From Amphritea pacifica (GTDB taxonomy: Bacteria; Pseudomonadota; Gammaproteobacteria; Pseudomonadales; Balneatricaceae), in assembly GCF_016924145.1 (NCBI RefSeq), contig NZ_JAFFZO010000013.1, positions 1 through 64,000 on the forward strand: 64,000 nucleotides of DNA, written 5' to 3'. Below are positions 45,256 through 53,894 of the stretch, piece by piece (within the stretch, counting starts at the first letter, position 1; each line of letters begins with the position of its first letter). The notes under the pieces were generated by a model, which saw only the letters and a program-made list of their open reading frames with translations, was not told the origin of the DNA and did no database searches. The position numbers and the translations under genes were made by a program.

Positions 45256-46161
45256 ATGAAAAATGCCAACCTTCTTCAAACCCGAATTGACGCTTTGCTC
45301 AACGTCCTCTCTGAAGATGTGCTGATCCTGAGCCAGCAGGGCACGATCATTTTCTCTTCGCATAACGATTCAGCCATCCCCTGGGGAGGCGCGGATGAAC
45401 TGACGGGTAAACAGCTGACGGACATCTTCCCCGGGGCGATCGCTTCGCAGCTTCAGGGGATGATTGATAAGTCTCTGGGACTGAATCAACTGATGGTTAA
45501 AGAGGTGCTATTTGACCCGACCGAGTTCATCTATCTGCAACAGCAGGGTATGGTGGAATCCTGCTGGGTTGAGATTCGTATGGCTCCTTCATCCGGTGAT
45601 GAGCCTAGTGTGGTCTGCCGGATAGAAGATATCAGTCGGCGGAAAATGGCTCAGCGGGAATCCTCTCAGATACAAAGAGATCTGCTTACCGGTATGTACA
45701 ACCGTCGGGCGCTGATGCCTGTGCTGGCTCAGTCAATTGCTCAGGCGATCCGTTATGACTGGGTCTGTAGCCTGATGCTAATTGATGTGGACAGCCTGCG
45801 GTTGATTAATGATCAGCGGGGCTGGGATGTGGGAGACCAGATTCTGAAACGCCTGGCAGAATCGCTCAACAGTCTCAAACGGACTGCTGACTTTCTCGCC
45901 CGGGTTGGCGAAGATGGCTTCGCTATACTGCTGCCAGAAACCAATGCGGAGCAGGGGATTCTGGCCGCCGAGCGGGTACACAATATGGTGTCAGATCTGT
46001 CCGCACCCAATTCGGGAACTGATATCGCTTTTACTGTAAGCATTGGTGTCGCCACGCTGACGGGTGAGGACGATAGCGCTGAATCGATGTTTAACCGGGC
46101 AGAGAGTAGCCTGCAATTATGCAAGCAGCAGGGGGGAAACCAGATCAGTGGCAGTGAGTGA
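45256..46161 (+). CDS. PAS-GGDEF protein with degenerate active site
   Basis: A 301-residue protein from the ATG at 45256 (GGAG is 8 bases upstream). Residues 1-130 look like a PAS sensor (DVLILSQQGTIIFSSHNDSA; CWVEIRMAPSS; VVCRIEDISRRKMAQ). Residues 140-300 are a GGDEF domain (LLTGMYNRRALMPVLAQSIA; LMLIDVDSLRLIND). The signature loop reads RVGEDGF rather than RxGGDEF, so two of five active-site residues differ. Diguanylate cyclase activity is unlikely; it may bind c-di-GMP or GTP as a sensor. No EAL domain is present. Confidence 0.87.
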   Translation: MKNANLLQTRIDALLNVLSEDVLILSQQGTIIFSSHNDSAIPWGGADELTGKQLTDIFPGAIASQLQGMIDKSLGLNQLMVKEVLFDPTEFIYLQQQGMVESCWVEIRMAPSSGDEPSVVCRIEDISRRKMAQRESSQIQRDLLTGMYNRRALMPVLAQSIAQAIRYDWVCSLMLIDVDSLRLINDQRGWDVGDQILKRLAESLNSLKRTADFLARVGEDGFAILLPETNAEQGILAAERVHNMVSDLSAPNSGTDIAFTVSIGVATLTGEDDSAESMFNRAESSLQLCKQQGGNQISGSE

Positions 46162-46256
46162 TCCTGTTAGCATTCACAGAGGAGGGTGACAGAGTCAGGT
46201 GAAGAAGGCCGCGTACCTGCTTTATGTTGTTTATCAATGGTTTATATGTTCAGTTA

Positions 46257-46284
46257 ATAGCCCTTCGGGAACCCGAGGGGCTAT
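46257..46284. terminator. Hairpin between the convergent GGDEF and amidase genes
   Basis: ATAGCCCTTCGGG, AA, CCCGAGGGGCTAT: a 13-bp stem with one wobble pair. No clear T-tract on either strand, but it lies between convergent genes and is probably the shared terminator. Confidence 0.55.
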
Positions 46285-46314
46285 GATGATGCATTCTGAT
46301 TGATGAATGACTAC

Positions 46315-47754
46315 TTAGCGCATACAAGCATTTATCGGAGGGACTTTTTGATTCCAGGGTTGAAGCTGTTCCAGCTGTCGGGCGAGCTTAAAGAGAGTCG
46401 CCTCATCTCCAAAACGAGCAACAAAGTGTGAACCTATTGGCAGATCATTCTTACTCCAGTACAGCGGCACGGACATAGCAGGCTGCCCTGTGCCATTAAA
46501 TACGGCAGTATAGGGCGAGTAACTATGGGACAGCTCGATAAATTGTTCTAGTGACATCGATTCATCCAGTACGTGCAACTCGCCTAGCTGAGGAGGTTCT
46601 CTGACCACTGTCGGCGTCAGCAGCAGGTCGAACTTTTGTAGGAAAGCAGCCATCTGACGGCCTAAGGTATGCATATGTTCAATGGATCTGACGTACTGCA
46701 CCGCGCTGATCATTCCCTTTTCCCGAACGATAATGCGTGTCGCTGGTTCCAGCTCTTCATTCTGTACCGGCGCGCCGCGCATATCGCCAAGCATCTCAAC
46801 ATAATTTTTAGTGTTCGGCGCAATAATGTTGAATGCGGCTTCAAAAAAGTTCAGCAGATCGACTGGAAACTTAACCACTTCAACATGATGGCCCAGATGA
46901 CTGCAGAGCTTTGCTGTGTGTTGCACGCTTTCCAGAGCCGCAGGTGACACTGTCCATGGACCCGCGTCCTCGATTAGCGCTATTCGCAGAGGTTTAAGAG
47001 GGTCATTCAATGACGCTGCAAACGGCTTATTATCAGCAGGACTTGCGTAAGGCGCGCCCAGATCTGCACCTGAGACAATATCAAGCAGAGTAGCGCTGTC
47101 GCGAACCGAAAGGGTGATTGCATGGGCGGTTCCCATGCCACCCCAGCCTTCTCCCACCAGTGGGCCGCTGGGCACTCTGCCGCGGGATGGTTTGAGACCA
47201 AAAACTCCACAACAGGATGCGGGCACCCGCAGCGAACCTCCGCCATCATTGCCATGGGCGAAGGGAACCACCCGCGATGCAACAATTGCCGCTGCACCAC
47301 CACTGGAACCGCCTGCGCTGTGCTGAAGATTCCATGGATTATGGGTTGCACCGAAGCGGGTCGATTCTGTCGTGTAAGAGGTACCAAACTCGGGCGCCGT
47401 GCTGGTACCGATAAAGCGAATCCCTGATGCTCTTAAGCGGGTTACAACTGAGTCATCAAGTTGCGGACGGGCTTCACCCAGAGCGACAGAGCCGTTTGTC
47501 ATCCGTGCTTCTTTGACGGGTGCGAACAGGTCTTTGATCAGTGTTGGTATACCTGCAAATATGCCGGATGCCGGTTCGCTATTTCGGGCACTCTGATATA
47601 GCTTTTCAGCAACGGCATTAAGCGCTGGGTTAACCTGCTCCAGGCGCTCAATACTGGCTTCTAATAACTCATCTTTTTTGACTTCACCTAGTTTAATCAG
47701 ATCGGCTAACGCCGTTGCATCACTCTCATCCATGAGTTTATGGATATCTTTCAT
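46315..47754 (-). CDS. Amidase (amidase signature family)
   Basis: A 479-residue amidase-signature hydrolase. The ATG at 47754 has AGG 8 bases upstream; the in-frame GTG at 47763 is less well placed. The Ser-cis-Ser-Lys triad is visible: lysine in IPTLIKDLFAPV and the two serines in HSAGGSSGGAAAIVAS followed by FAHGNDGGGSLRVPASCCG. It hydrolyses an amide or carbamate to acid and ammonia or amine. It is the third gene after a MetA-type channel and an MFS carrier on the same strand, so it probably acts on the compound they import. Confidence 0.9.
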   Translation of the reverse strand: MKDIHKLMDESDATALADLIKLGEVKKDELLEASIERLEQVNPALNAVAEKLYQSARNSEPASGIFAGIPTLIKDLFAPVKEARMTNGSVALGEARPQLDDSVVTRLRASGIRFIGTSTAPEFGTSYTTESTRFGATHNPWNLQHSAGGSSGGAAAIVASRVVPFAHGNDGGGSLRVPASCCGVFGLKPSRGRVPSGPLVGEGWGGMGTAHAITLSVRDSATLLDIVSGADLGAPYASPADNKPFAASLNDPLKPLRIALIEDAGPWTVSPAALESVQHTAKLCSHLGHHVEVVKFPVDLLNFFEAAFNIIAPNTKNYVEMLGDMRGAPVQNEELEPATRIIVREKGMISAVQYVRSIEHMHTLGRQMAAFLQKFDLLLTPTVVREPPQLGELHVLDESMSLEQFIELSHSYSPYTAVFNGTGQPAMSVPLYWSKNDLPIGSHFVARFGDEATLFKLARQLEQLQPWNQKVPPINACMR

Positions 47755-47932
47755 ACTGTTCACCTGTAAGCTGGTTATTTAACGCTTTATCGATTTTGTT
47801 TGGTACCCCGTGAGATGTCAGCGCAGAAACGCGGCATACTGAATTCAATCCGACTAAGCTGAGTCATAGAAAGCAGTATGCCGGGCTCGACTTATATGGG
47901 GTTAAGCATCGCGAGCGGGTGTTACCACTGTG

Positions 47933-49156
47933 CTAAGCGGTCCGCTTATCTGCCAGATCTGTGCTTGAGCTTCCCCTGAAAAAACTAAAGATGAGCCAGA
48001 TGGCTGCAACGACGGCGCTGGCCATTGCCAGGCTTACAATGGCACCCGGCAGATCGACACCAAAGGAGATGATGATGCCAACAATGATTGGGCTGATGAA
48101 CTGTCCCAGATAGAGGCATGAAGTAAATCCGCCGATACCGCGTCCACGTACTGACGCGGGTAACGCATTCATTATGGTGGCCATAATATTGGGCACCATC
48201 ATCCCGGCACCAATGCCGTGAATGGTTACCGCAATCATCACTTTGTTATAGGAGTTAGCGTGGGCCAGGAACCATAGACCCGCTGCAATTAAAGCCATCA
48301 GCAATGCATTGCAGCCAGCAATACCAAATGAGCCCCGGAAAACCGGCCACAGCAGAGAACCTGCCAGGGTGGCCAGTAGGCTAAGCCCTGCCGCAAGACC
48401 AATTTTAGTGGTTGACACCACGCCGATGGAAACCAGCAGAGAGGGGGCCTGGATAGGTACAATAAAGTTGAGCACCATACCAAACATGATCATGCTATAC
48501 CCTACGATCAGTGGCACGGTAGCTATCCGTGAGGTAGTGTCTGTAATCTGTTGAACCTCATGGTGTTTTGGCTCCCAAAGTACCCGCATAAAGAATGGGA
48601 TCAGCAGCAATGGCAGTAAGTAGAGATAGAAGGGTAACCGCCAGGATTGTTCGCCTAGCACCCCGCCAATAACAAAGAAAGCGGATCCCACTAAGCCGAT
48701 GCAGACCACCTGCATATTGACGAATTTGAGTCGTTCCTCTGCATGCCAGTAATCGGCAATCAGCGCTGTACAACAGGTCATAATGGCCGCTTCAGCACAG
48801 CCAAACAGTAATCGGGAGATCACAACGCCGTCCAGACCGTTCAGGAACGCTGGCAGTACTCCCAGGATGGCATACAACAGCGTTGCAATAATCAGCAGGT
48901 TTTTCCGACCGGTGCGGTCAGAAAGCCAACCAGCCAGGGGGGCGCATATAGCGATTGCCAGTGCCGGACCTGTGATTGCGAGGGGCAGCAACATCTCCGC
49001 CTGAGGGTGAGTGGGGCCGAATTCCATGCCCATTTTTGGTAGCATAGGGGCGACCATCACCGACCCCATAATGGTCAGGCTGCTGCCCAGCGCGATCAGT
49101 ATGCCTTCGCGTCTTCCGGAAGCTGTGCGGATAGCTTTTTGGTTTTGATTATCCAT
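47933..49156 (-). CDS. MFS transporter
   Basis: A 407-residue major facilitator of 12 hydrophobic segments. ATG at 49156 with GAGGGTGAG upstream (a GTG 9 bases further up is in frame). The helix 2-3 loop reads GWLSDRTGRKNLLI and the central part GVLGEQSWRLPFYLYLLPLL. It is between the outer-membrane channel gene (11 bases upstream) and the amidase, in one likely operon. It is likely an importer of the amidase substrate; direction is inferred. Confidence 0.85.
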   Translation of the reverse strand: MDNQNQKAIRTASGRREGILIALGSSLTIMGSVMVAPMLPKMGMEFGPTHPQAEMLLPLAITGPALAIAICAPLAGWLSDRTGRKNLLIIATLLYAILGVLPAFLNGLDGVVISRLLFGCAEAAIMTCCTALIADYWHAEERLKFVNMQVVCIGLVGSAFFVIGGVLGEQSWRLPFYLYLLPLLLIPFFMRVLWEPKHHEVQQITDTTSRIATVPLIVGYSMIMFGMVLNFIVPIQAPSLLVSIGVVSTTKIGLAAGLSLLATLAGSLLWPVFRGSFGIAGCNALLMALIAAGLWFLAHANSYNKVMIAVTIHGIGAGMMVPNIMATIMNALPASVRGRGIGGFTSCLYLGQFISPIIVGIIISFGVDLPGAIVSLAMASAVVAAIWLIFSFFRGSSSTDLADKRTA

Positions 49157-49167
49157 GTTTCTCACCC

Positions 49168-50103
49168 TCAGAAGCTCATTGCGACACGTAACGCCAGGTT
49201 GTAGCCTTCAGCGCGATTTTCTGCATTAAACTCTTTGTAAGCATGAAGCCAGACGGCAGGTTTTCCGGGTGAGAAATAGCTTAATGCCGGGCCCAGTGCG
49301 GTCACTGTGCCCTTATTACCATCGACCACACCGGGGCCTTCATCATCAGTTAACTGACGGTAGAAATATCCGCCCAGCCCAACAGTCCATGGTCCTGTAT
49401 GTTTACCGACACCAAATTCATGCCGATATTCAACACCATTGGTGTAGTGAGTGTCTGGATTCTCCGAGCTGATATCGAGTTGGAAACTTGAGGATACCTC
49501 ATAGCCGGCATCGGATATGTATGACACACCGTAGTTAGGGGAGATAACCCAATGGTTCAGTCCTGGAGAGACCAGTCTGTTTTTATCGTAGTCACCGGTT
49601 GGCAACTGAATCTGAAGCTGGGTATTCATAGCCAGGTTTGGCGCTAAATTCCATTGCAGAATCAACGGAATGATCTGCATATCTCCCTGTCTGAACAGAT
49701 CTGCGTTATCCTCAAAGACCACGCCGACACCGGGAACTGAGACCGATAGGTCAGCATTCATTTTGAGAAATGGCAGGATAGCGGAATAACCATATTTGGC
49801 ACCCAGTATCTCCTCATCGGTCATGTTCAGGTAGACGGCAGAGATCGAAAATACATCAAGAGAAAAGTCCTGGCCTGTTATTTTATCTCCGTGGCTATCA
49901 ACGACTTTATCTGTGCTGTAATAGGCTGCCCGGGTAGCGAACGTTCCAGAGGGAGTGGCGGGAGGCATAAAGCCAGTGCCGAATTCGAAAACCCCCATTG
50001 GTGTGGTTGGGGCTCCATTTTCACTGGCGTGACCGGGAAGTGATGCGATGGCGAAGGCTATGCAGCTGCTATAGCATAACCCTGATAGAACTGAATTTTT
50101 CAT
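49168..50103 (-). CDS. MetA-pathway/SphA-type outer-membrane channel protein
   Basis: A 311-residue secreted protein with a signal peptide (MKNSVLSGLCYSSCIAFAIA, cleavage near GHASE). The mature part matches the phenol MetA degradation channel family: ENGAPTTPMGVFEFGTGFMP, DLFRQGDMQIIPLILQW, LQIQLPTGDYDKNRLVSPGL and a final Phe (LRVAMSF). These barrels are found with hydrophobic or aromatic compound catabolic genes. It is first in the channel-MFS-amidase operon, with the AraC gene next upstream. Confidence 0.85.
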   Translation of the reverse strand: MKNSVLSGLCYSSCIAFAIASLPGHASENGAPTTPMGVFEFGTGFMPPATPSGTFATRAAYYSTDKVVDSHGDKITGQDFSLDVFSISAVYLNMTDEEILGAKYGYSAILPFLKMNADLSVSVPGVGVVFEDNADLFRQGDMQIIPLILQWNLAPNLAMNTQLQIQLPTGDYDKNRLVSPGLNHWVISPNYGVSYISDAGYEVSSSFQLDISSENPDTHYTNGVEYRHEFGVGKHTGPWTVGLGGYFYRQLTDDEGPGVVDGNKGTVTALGPALSYFSPGKPAVWLHAYKEFNAENRAEGYNLALRVAMSF

Positions 50104-50196
50104 AAGTCACTCTCGTTAAAATATGTGATTGTTATCGTTATTCACATATTCACAATACAGTGACTTAATACGATGGGTTATCCAGAATTGGCAAAA

Positions 50197-51165
50197 TTAT
50201 ATATTTTTTCTAAGTGTTTCAGAAGGTAACTCTTTAAAGAGTGTTTTATACTCAGAGGCAAAACGGCTCAGATGTAAAAAGCCCCATTTAGTCGCAATAT
50301 CCTGAACACAGCTATTACTGTTGTTATTTAAAAGATCTCTATGGGCTGCATTAAGGCGGATAAGTCTTAAAAATGTCACGGGGTTAATACCCAGCGTATT
50401 TTGAAAACAGTATTGTAATTTACGCCTGCTGGTGCCGATTACATTGCATAATTCAATGATTGAGGGAGGCGTATCAAGATTGGAAAGCACGTAATCCCGT
50501 GCTTTGTCGACGACTTTTTTTCGTGTGACCGGGCCTAAATACTGAGCCTGCTCGCTGTCGATAATATCAATCAGGTGCTGAAATAGCGCGTCTTTTACTT
50601 TATTTTGGATGGCTTTTTGCTGAACCAAAGTACCAATGTGGCTTTCAGATAAAATTATTCTTAAATCATTTATAAGTTCAGCGTTAGAGTTTAATTTAGT
50701 AATGTAATGTCCGTCAGAATTATTATCAAGATAAAACTCTATGTTCTGTTTTTTTGCAATATTTATGATGGAATCTTTATTTACTGTTATGCTGATAACA
50801 TCTAAATTTTCAGGGGTTAATAATTCTGGTAAACAGTTTCCCTTGGCTATTAATATACTGTCAGAGGATGATGCATTACCATCACAATAGAAGTTATCCG
50901 GTAGCGGGTTATAGGGCATATTGAAGCTTAACGAGCCATCCCACGCTTTACCCGTCTTGACGAGAGATCTGTTTGAACGATCACGTACCAGTTGTATCTC
51001 TTTTAAATTTAATTCTGTAATGTGGCCATTGAACTGCCCGGCTGATACCTGATCGTAGCAGACCTGCCAGCCACTCATGCCGTTGGCATGCTGTTCAATG
51101 TTGAATGTTTCAAAACTACGATACAGCGTTTCATCAGTATAGACTGGCGAACTCTCTATTTGCAT
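50197..51165 (-). CDS. AraC-family transcriptional regulator
   Basis: A 322-residue regulator. Residues 1-200 are a poorly conserved sensor domain, AT-rich in codon use. Residues 225-320 hold two HTH units: IIELCNVIGTSRRKLQYCFQ and SCVQDIATKWGFLHLSRFAS, with ...YKTLFKELPSETLR at the end. The overall form is like EutR/FeaR-type activators with a GINPVTFLRLIRLNAAH bridge. It lies 93 bases upstream of the channel-MFS-amidase operon on the same strand and is its likely activator. Confidence 0.9.
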   Translation of the reverse strand: MQIESSPVYTDETLYRSFETFNIEQHANGMSGWQVCYDQVSAGQFNGHITELNLKEIQLVRDRSNRSLVKTGKAWDGSLSFNMPYNPLPDNFYCDGNASSSDSILIAKGNCLPELLTPENLDVISITVNKDSIINIAKKQNIEFYLDNNSDGHYITKLNSNAELINDLRIILSESHIGTLVQQKAIQNKVKDALFQHLIDIIDSEQAQYLGPVTRKKVVDKARDYVLSNLDTPPSIIELCNVIGTSRRKLQYCFQNTLGINPVTFLRLIRLNAAHRDLLNNNSNSCVQDIATKWGFLHLSRFASEYKTLFKELPSETLRKNI

Positions 51166-51392
51166 ACACCCTCCTACATCTACAGCTAATTGGTCAACAA
51201 TCCACCAATTTCATCACTATGTAAAGGCGTTAGCCCGATTATTGCCAAAATTGGATAGTCAGAAATGTTCTATAGAAGACACTTTTATTGCATATTCAAT
51301 GCAGAGCGACGGAACTTTGGGCGGGCCTGGAGGGGAGCTATCAGGCTCTGAGCTGGCGAGGTACTCACTGTCGTGATATGTGGCTGGTTGAA

Positions 51393-51418
51393 TAAAAAAA
51401 CAGCCGATGCCGGCTGTT
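51393..51418 (-). terminator. Rho-independent terminator of hisC
   Basis: AACAGCCG-ATGC-CGGCTGTT (51399-51418), with AAAAAAA on the plus-strand left side giving the T-tract on the minus strand, 50 bases after the hisC stop. The rest of the gap 51166-51467 shows no gene. Confidence 0.85.
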
Positions 51419-51467
51419 CTTTCTTCGATCTGAACGCAACGATATTCCGGTCGGGAATATTGCTGAA

Positions 51468-52529
51468 TCAGATTTGCGGATGTTGCTTCAGGGTTTCAAT
51501 CAGGGTCTGCATCTCTGCAGCTGTGCCGATAGTGATGCGCAGAAAGTTCTCGATACCTGGCTTGCTGAAGTGTCTCACCAGCAGGTTGTTGCTGCGCAGA
51601 AACTGCATCAGCTCTGCACCACTGATCGATTGATGGCTGGTAAAGACAAAGTTGGTTTTAGACGGGATAACCCTGAACCCCAGCTGTTCCAACTGAGCGG
51701 TTGTCCAGTCCCGGCAATCAATGATCTTCTGGTTGGTTTCATTGAAGTATTCAACATCTTCAAGGGCGGCGACCGCGCCTGCAATCGCCAGACTATCCAG
51801 TGGATAGGAGTTAAATGAGTTTTTAACCCGCTCCAGTCCGGCAATCAGGTCCTCATGTCCCAGTGCAAAACCGATGCGCAGGCCTGCCAGGCTACGTGAT
51901 TTAGAGAAGGTTTGAATCACCAGCACATTGTCATAGTTGTGGATCAGCTCGACCGCTGAGGTGCCACCGAAATCGATATAGGCTTCATCAACGATCACCA
52001 GTGAGTCGCGGTTTTTTTGCAACAGTGTTTCGATTTCGTCCAGTGCTGTCTGCCGCCCGGTAGGCGCATTTGGGTTGGCGAAGATGATACCGCCATTAGG
52101 CTGATCGTAATCGGTAAAATTAATTTCGAAATCTTCGGTCAGTGGGATCTGGCGATATTCAATATTGTACAGATTGCAGTAAACATCGTAGAAACTGTAA
52201 GTCGTTTCCGGTAACAGCAGCGGTTTATCCTGTCGGAAAAATGCCATAAACGCCAGCGCCAGAACCTCATCAGAGCCGTTGCCGACAAAGATATTGCTGT
52301 ATTGCAGTTGAAAATGATCCGCCAGCGACTGCTTCAGCGCTGTGGCATCCGGGTCACAATAAAGGCGCAAACGATCTTTGGGATAGTTGTTAATCGCCTC
52401 AGCAACTCTGGGAGAGGGAGGATAGGGGTTTTCATTGGTGTTAAGTTTAATCAGGTTATCAACCTTTGGCTGCTCGCCCGGAACATAGGGGGTCAGTTGG
52501 CTGATGGCCGGGCTCCAGTATTTACTCAT
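51468..52529 (-). CDS. hisC: Histidinol-phosphate aminotransferase
   Basis: A 353-residue class I/II aminotransferase: LIKLNTNENPYPPSPRV start, VGNGSDEVLALAFMAFF, FANPNAPTGRQTALDEIE, VIVDEAYIDFGGTSAVEL and the PLP lysine in IQTFSKSRSLAGLRIGFALG. It transfers the amino group from glutamate to imidazole acetol phosphate in histidine synthesis. It stands alone, not in a his operon, as often seen for second hisC copies; broader aromatic substrate use is possible. Confidence 0.92.
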   Translation of the reverse strand: MSKYWSPAISQLTPYVPGEQPKVDNLIKLNTNENPYPPSPRVAEAINNYPKDRLRLYCDPDATALKQSLADHFQLQYSNIFVGNGSDEVLALAFMAFFRQDKPLLLPETTYSFYDVYCNLYNIEYRQIPLTEDFEINFTDYDQPNGGIIFANPNAPTGRQTALDEIETLLQKNRDSLVIVDEAYIDFGGTSAVELIHNYDNVLVIQTFSKSRSLAGLRIGFALGHEDLIAGLERVKNSFNSYPLDSLAIAGAVAALEDVEYFNETNQKIIDCRDWTTAQLEQLGFRVIPSKTNFVFTSHQSISGAELMQFLRSNNLLVRHFSKPGIENFLRITIGTAAEMQTLIETLKQHPQI

Positions 52530-52680
52530 GATGGATCGCGTGTCGCTATATAAGGAGTTTGCAGAAAGTGCGCTGCGGGGATGGAACAGTTCTTCCCGGG
52601 CGGCACTGTTGGGCTTAGCATATCAAATAGCGACGCATTCTCGCTATACCGTTTCAGTCTGCTGCAAAAAATAGAGCATA

Positions 52681-52743
52681 AAAAAACTGCCCGGAGGGAA
52701 GGGGGCCTCCGAACAGTTTCGATCTTGCGTATTACGTTGATGT
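52681..52743 (-). ncRNA. Candidate sigmaE-type small RNA, copy A
   Basis: On the minus strand, a sigmaE-like promoter (GAACTT 52771-52776, 16-base gap, TCTAT 52750-52754) precedes ATACATCAACGTAATACGCA (5' end) then AAGATCG. A hairpin follows, AACTGTTCGGAGG / CCTCCGGGCAGTT, with a CCCCCTTCC loop and TTTTTTT. Expected length about 63 nt. The stem keeps pairing although its sequence differs from copy B (TT instead of CC, pairing with GG as wobble), which supports a real RNA structure. No reading frame overlaps it. Identification is by pattern only. Confidence 0.55.
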
Positions 52744-52749
52744 ATTTAT

Positions 52750-52776
52750 ATAGAGGGTGGTGTGCTGATAAAGTTC
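52750..52776 (-). promoter_or_regulatory. sigmaE-like promoter of copy A
   Basis: GAACTT (plus strand 52771-52776 read in reverse), 16 bases, TCTAT (52750-52754). The enteric sigmaE consensus is GGAACTT-N15/16-TCTRA-type. The spacing is exactly the same as in copy B. Confidence 0.5.
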
Positions 52777-52842
52777 AGCCAAAAAATTATTTTTTTAACA
52801 GGGTTGTTTCGGCTAACGCTGAAGGGCTGGATTGCAGCGGAT

Positions 52843-52906
52843 AAAAAACTGCCCGGAGGGAAGGGGATCCCCCGGGCAGTTCCGGTCTTGCGTATTACGT
52901 TGATGT
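52843..52906 (-). ncRNA. Candidate sigmaE-type small RNA, copy B
   Basis: On the minus strand, GAACTT (52934-52939), 16 bases and TCTAA (52913-52917) precede the same 23-base 5' segment as in copy A (52886-52908). A perfect 10-bp hairpin AACTGCCCGG / CCGGGCAGTT with a CCCCTTCCCT-containing loop and TTTTTT follows. Expected length about 64 nt. Size, sigmaE-type promoter, conserved 5' end and strong terminator are the pattern of RybB/MicA-type envelope-stress sRNAs; no sequence likeness to these is claimed. Copies A and B are 163 bases apart. Confidence 0.55.
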
Positions 52907-52912
52907 ATAAAT

Positions 52913-52939
52913 TTAGAGACGTCTGTTCAGGTAAAGTTC
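52913..52939 (-). promoter_or_regulatory. sigmaE-like promoter of copy B
   Basis: GAACTT, 16 bases, TCTAA on the minus strand, matching the sigmaE consensus more closely than copy A. From TGAACTT to CATCAACG the two copies align over 43 bases without a gap. Confidence 0.55.
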
Positions 52940-53088
52940 ATAAAAAAATGAAAATTTTCAAAATTTTTTTCAAATAATTACTAATATATTGATTATTAAT
53001 GAATTTTCTTGTTTTGAATGGCGTGTCATCAACTCCCTGAGTTGAGCTTTTCCCCCGGCTTCCTCATGCTGAAGCACATCGTGAAGGG

Positions 53089-53523
53089 TTAAGCGACAGA
53101 GTGATTGTAACGGCCGACAAACATCGCGGTTACCGTGTCCATGGTTGATATATGGTTGATCAGCCAGTCACACAGGGTAGTGTTGAGATAGTCTTCCAGC
53201 CGTTCGATATGCTGATCTTTCTGCCACTGTAACAGTACCTGAGTCAGCTCCTCCAATACCCGTTCATGCTCATCCTTATGACAGCTATAAGCAGGAAAGC
53301 CTGCCCGAAGCATCTCTGCTTCTTCCCGGGCAAAATGGCTCTGACTATGCGCATACATATCTGTTAACAGGGGTTCTATCTGCTGTTCTGATGCTTTATC
53401 GCCTGCCCGGGCCTGTCGAAGAAGCCGGTAGAGTGTATTTATCTGTTCAGCTGCTGCTGCGTGGTCGTGGTTCATGAAGTCGAGTCCCACTGTGGGGATC
53501 TGCTCAGGTTTTAACAGTGTCAT
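53089..53523 (-). CDS. Hemerythrin-like protein
   Basis: A 144-residue four-helix diiron protein. ATG at 53523 with GAGGGA upstream (an in-frame TTG at 53538 is unlikely). Iron ligands are visible: GLDFMNHDHAAAAEQI, SQSHFAREEAEML, CHKDEHERVLEEL and CDWLINHISTMD, the full hemerythrin set. It binds O2, or senses O2 or iron in the cytoplasm. It lies upstream of the sRNA candidates, on the same strand, and divergent from the hydrogenase operon. Confidence 0.9.
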   Translation of the reverse strand: MTLLKPEQIPTVGLDFMNHDHAAAAEQINTLYRLLRQARAGDKASEQQIEPLLTDMYAHSQSHFAREEAEMLRAGFPAYSCHKDEHERVLEELTQVLLQWQKDQHIERLEDYLNTTLCDWLINHISTMDTVTAMFVGRYNHSVA

Positions 53524-53894
53524 CGGGTTATCCCTCAATTATGGTGGGTTTCGATAATACGCGAAGCGGGTGATGGCTCCTTGTCCGATATCAAGAATCA
53601 CTCTATCGGGAGAGGGTTAGCTTTTCAGTTTTGTAGTCTCAGGCAGAGTGGTAAGTAATTAACCGCTTTGCTGAACTCTTGGATAGATAATTACCCTGAG
53701 AAGGCTGGCTGATGGGCTATAACCCCGATACTGCAACGTTTTGGGAAGTTGGAACATTATTTGCTGAAAGCTGGAGGATAAATAATAACTAGAGAAGGTA
53801 CGAACGGTTCTCCTGCGACCAGGCAACTATTCCAAGTGCAGACTGAGCCACACCGGACCTTCCTTAAGCGAGCCTGCTGACGGAGAGAACCGCA
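53524..53894. other. Divergent control region, hemerythrin / hup operon
   Basis: About 370 bases without a gene. It holds the sigma54-type promoter at 53750-53765 and an untranslated leader of about 120 bases before hupS. Confidence 0.6.
53750..53765 (+). promoter_or_regulatory. sigma54 (-24/-12) promoter of hupSLC
   Basis: TGGAACA-TTAT-TTGCT fits the consensus TGGCACG-N4-TTGCW at all key bases (GG and GC exactly 10 bases apart; one change, C to A, in the -24 box). Transcription would start near 53776, about 120 bases before the hupS ATG. The NtrC-type HupR gene at the end of this locus is the expected activator. Confidence 0.75.

Noticed and set aside
52576-52615. Third copy of the small RNA unit just upstream of hisC
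   Set aside because: It holds a short AACAGT/ACTGTT stem but lacks the 23-base conserved segment, the T-tract and the sigmaE-like promoter.
53137-53160. ATGGTTGAT repeated twice near the hemerythrin 3' end
   Set aside because: Direct half-sites within the hemerythrin coding region, with no left arm; not a dyad.
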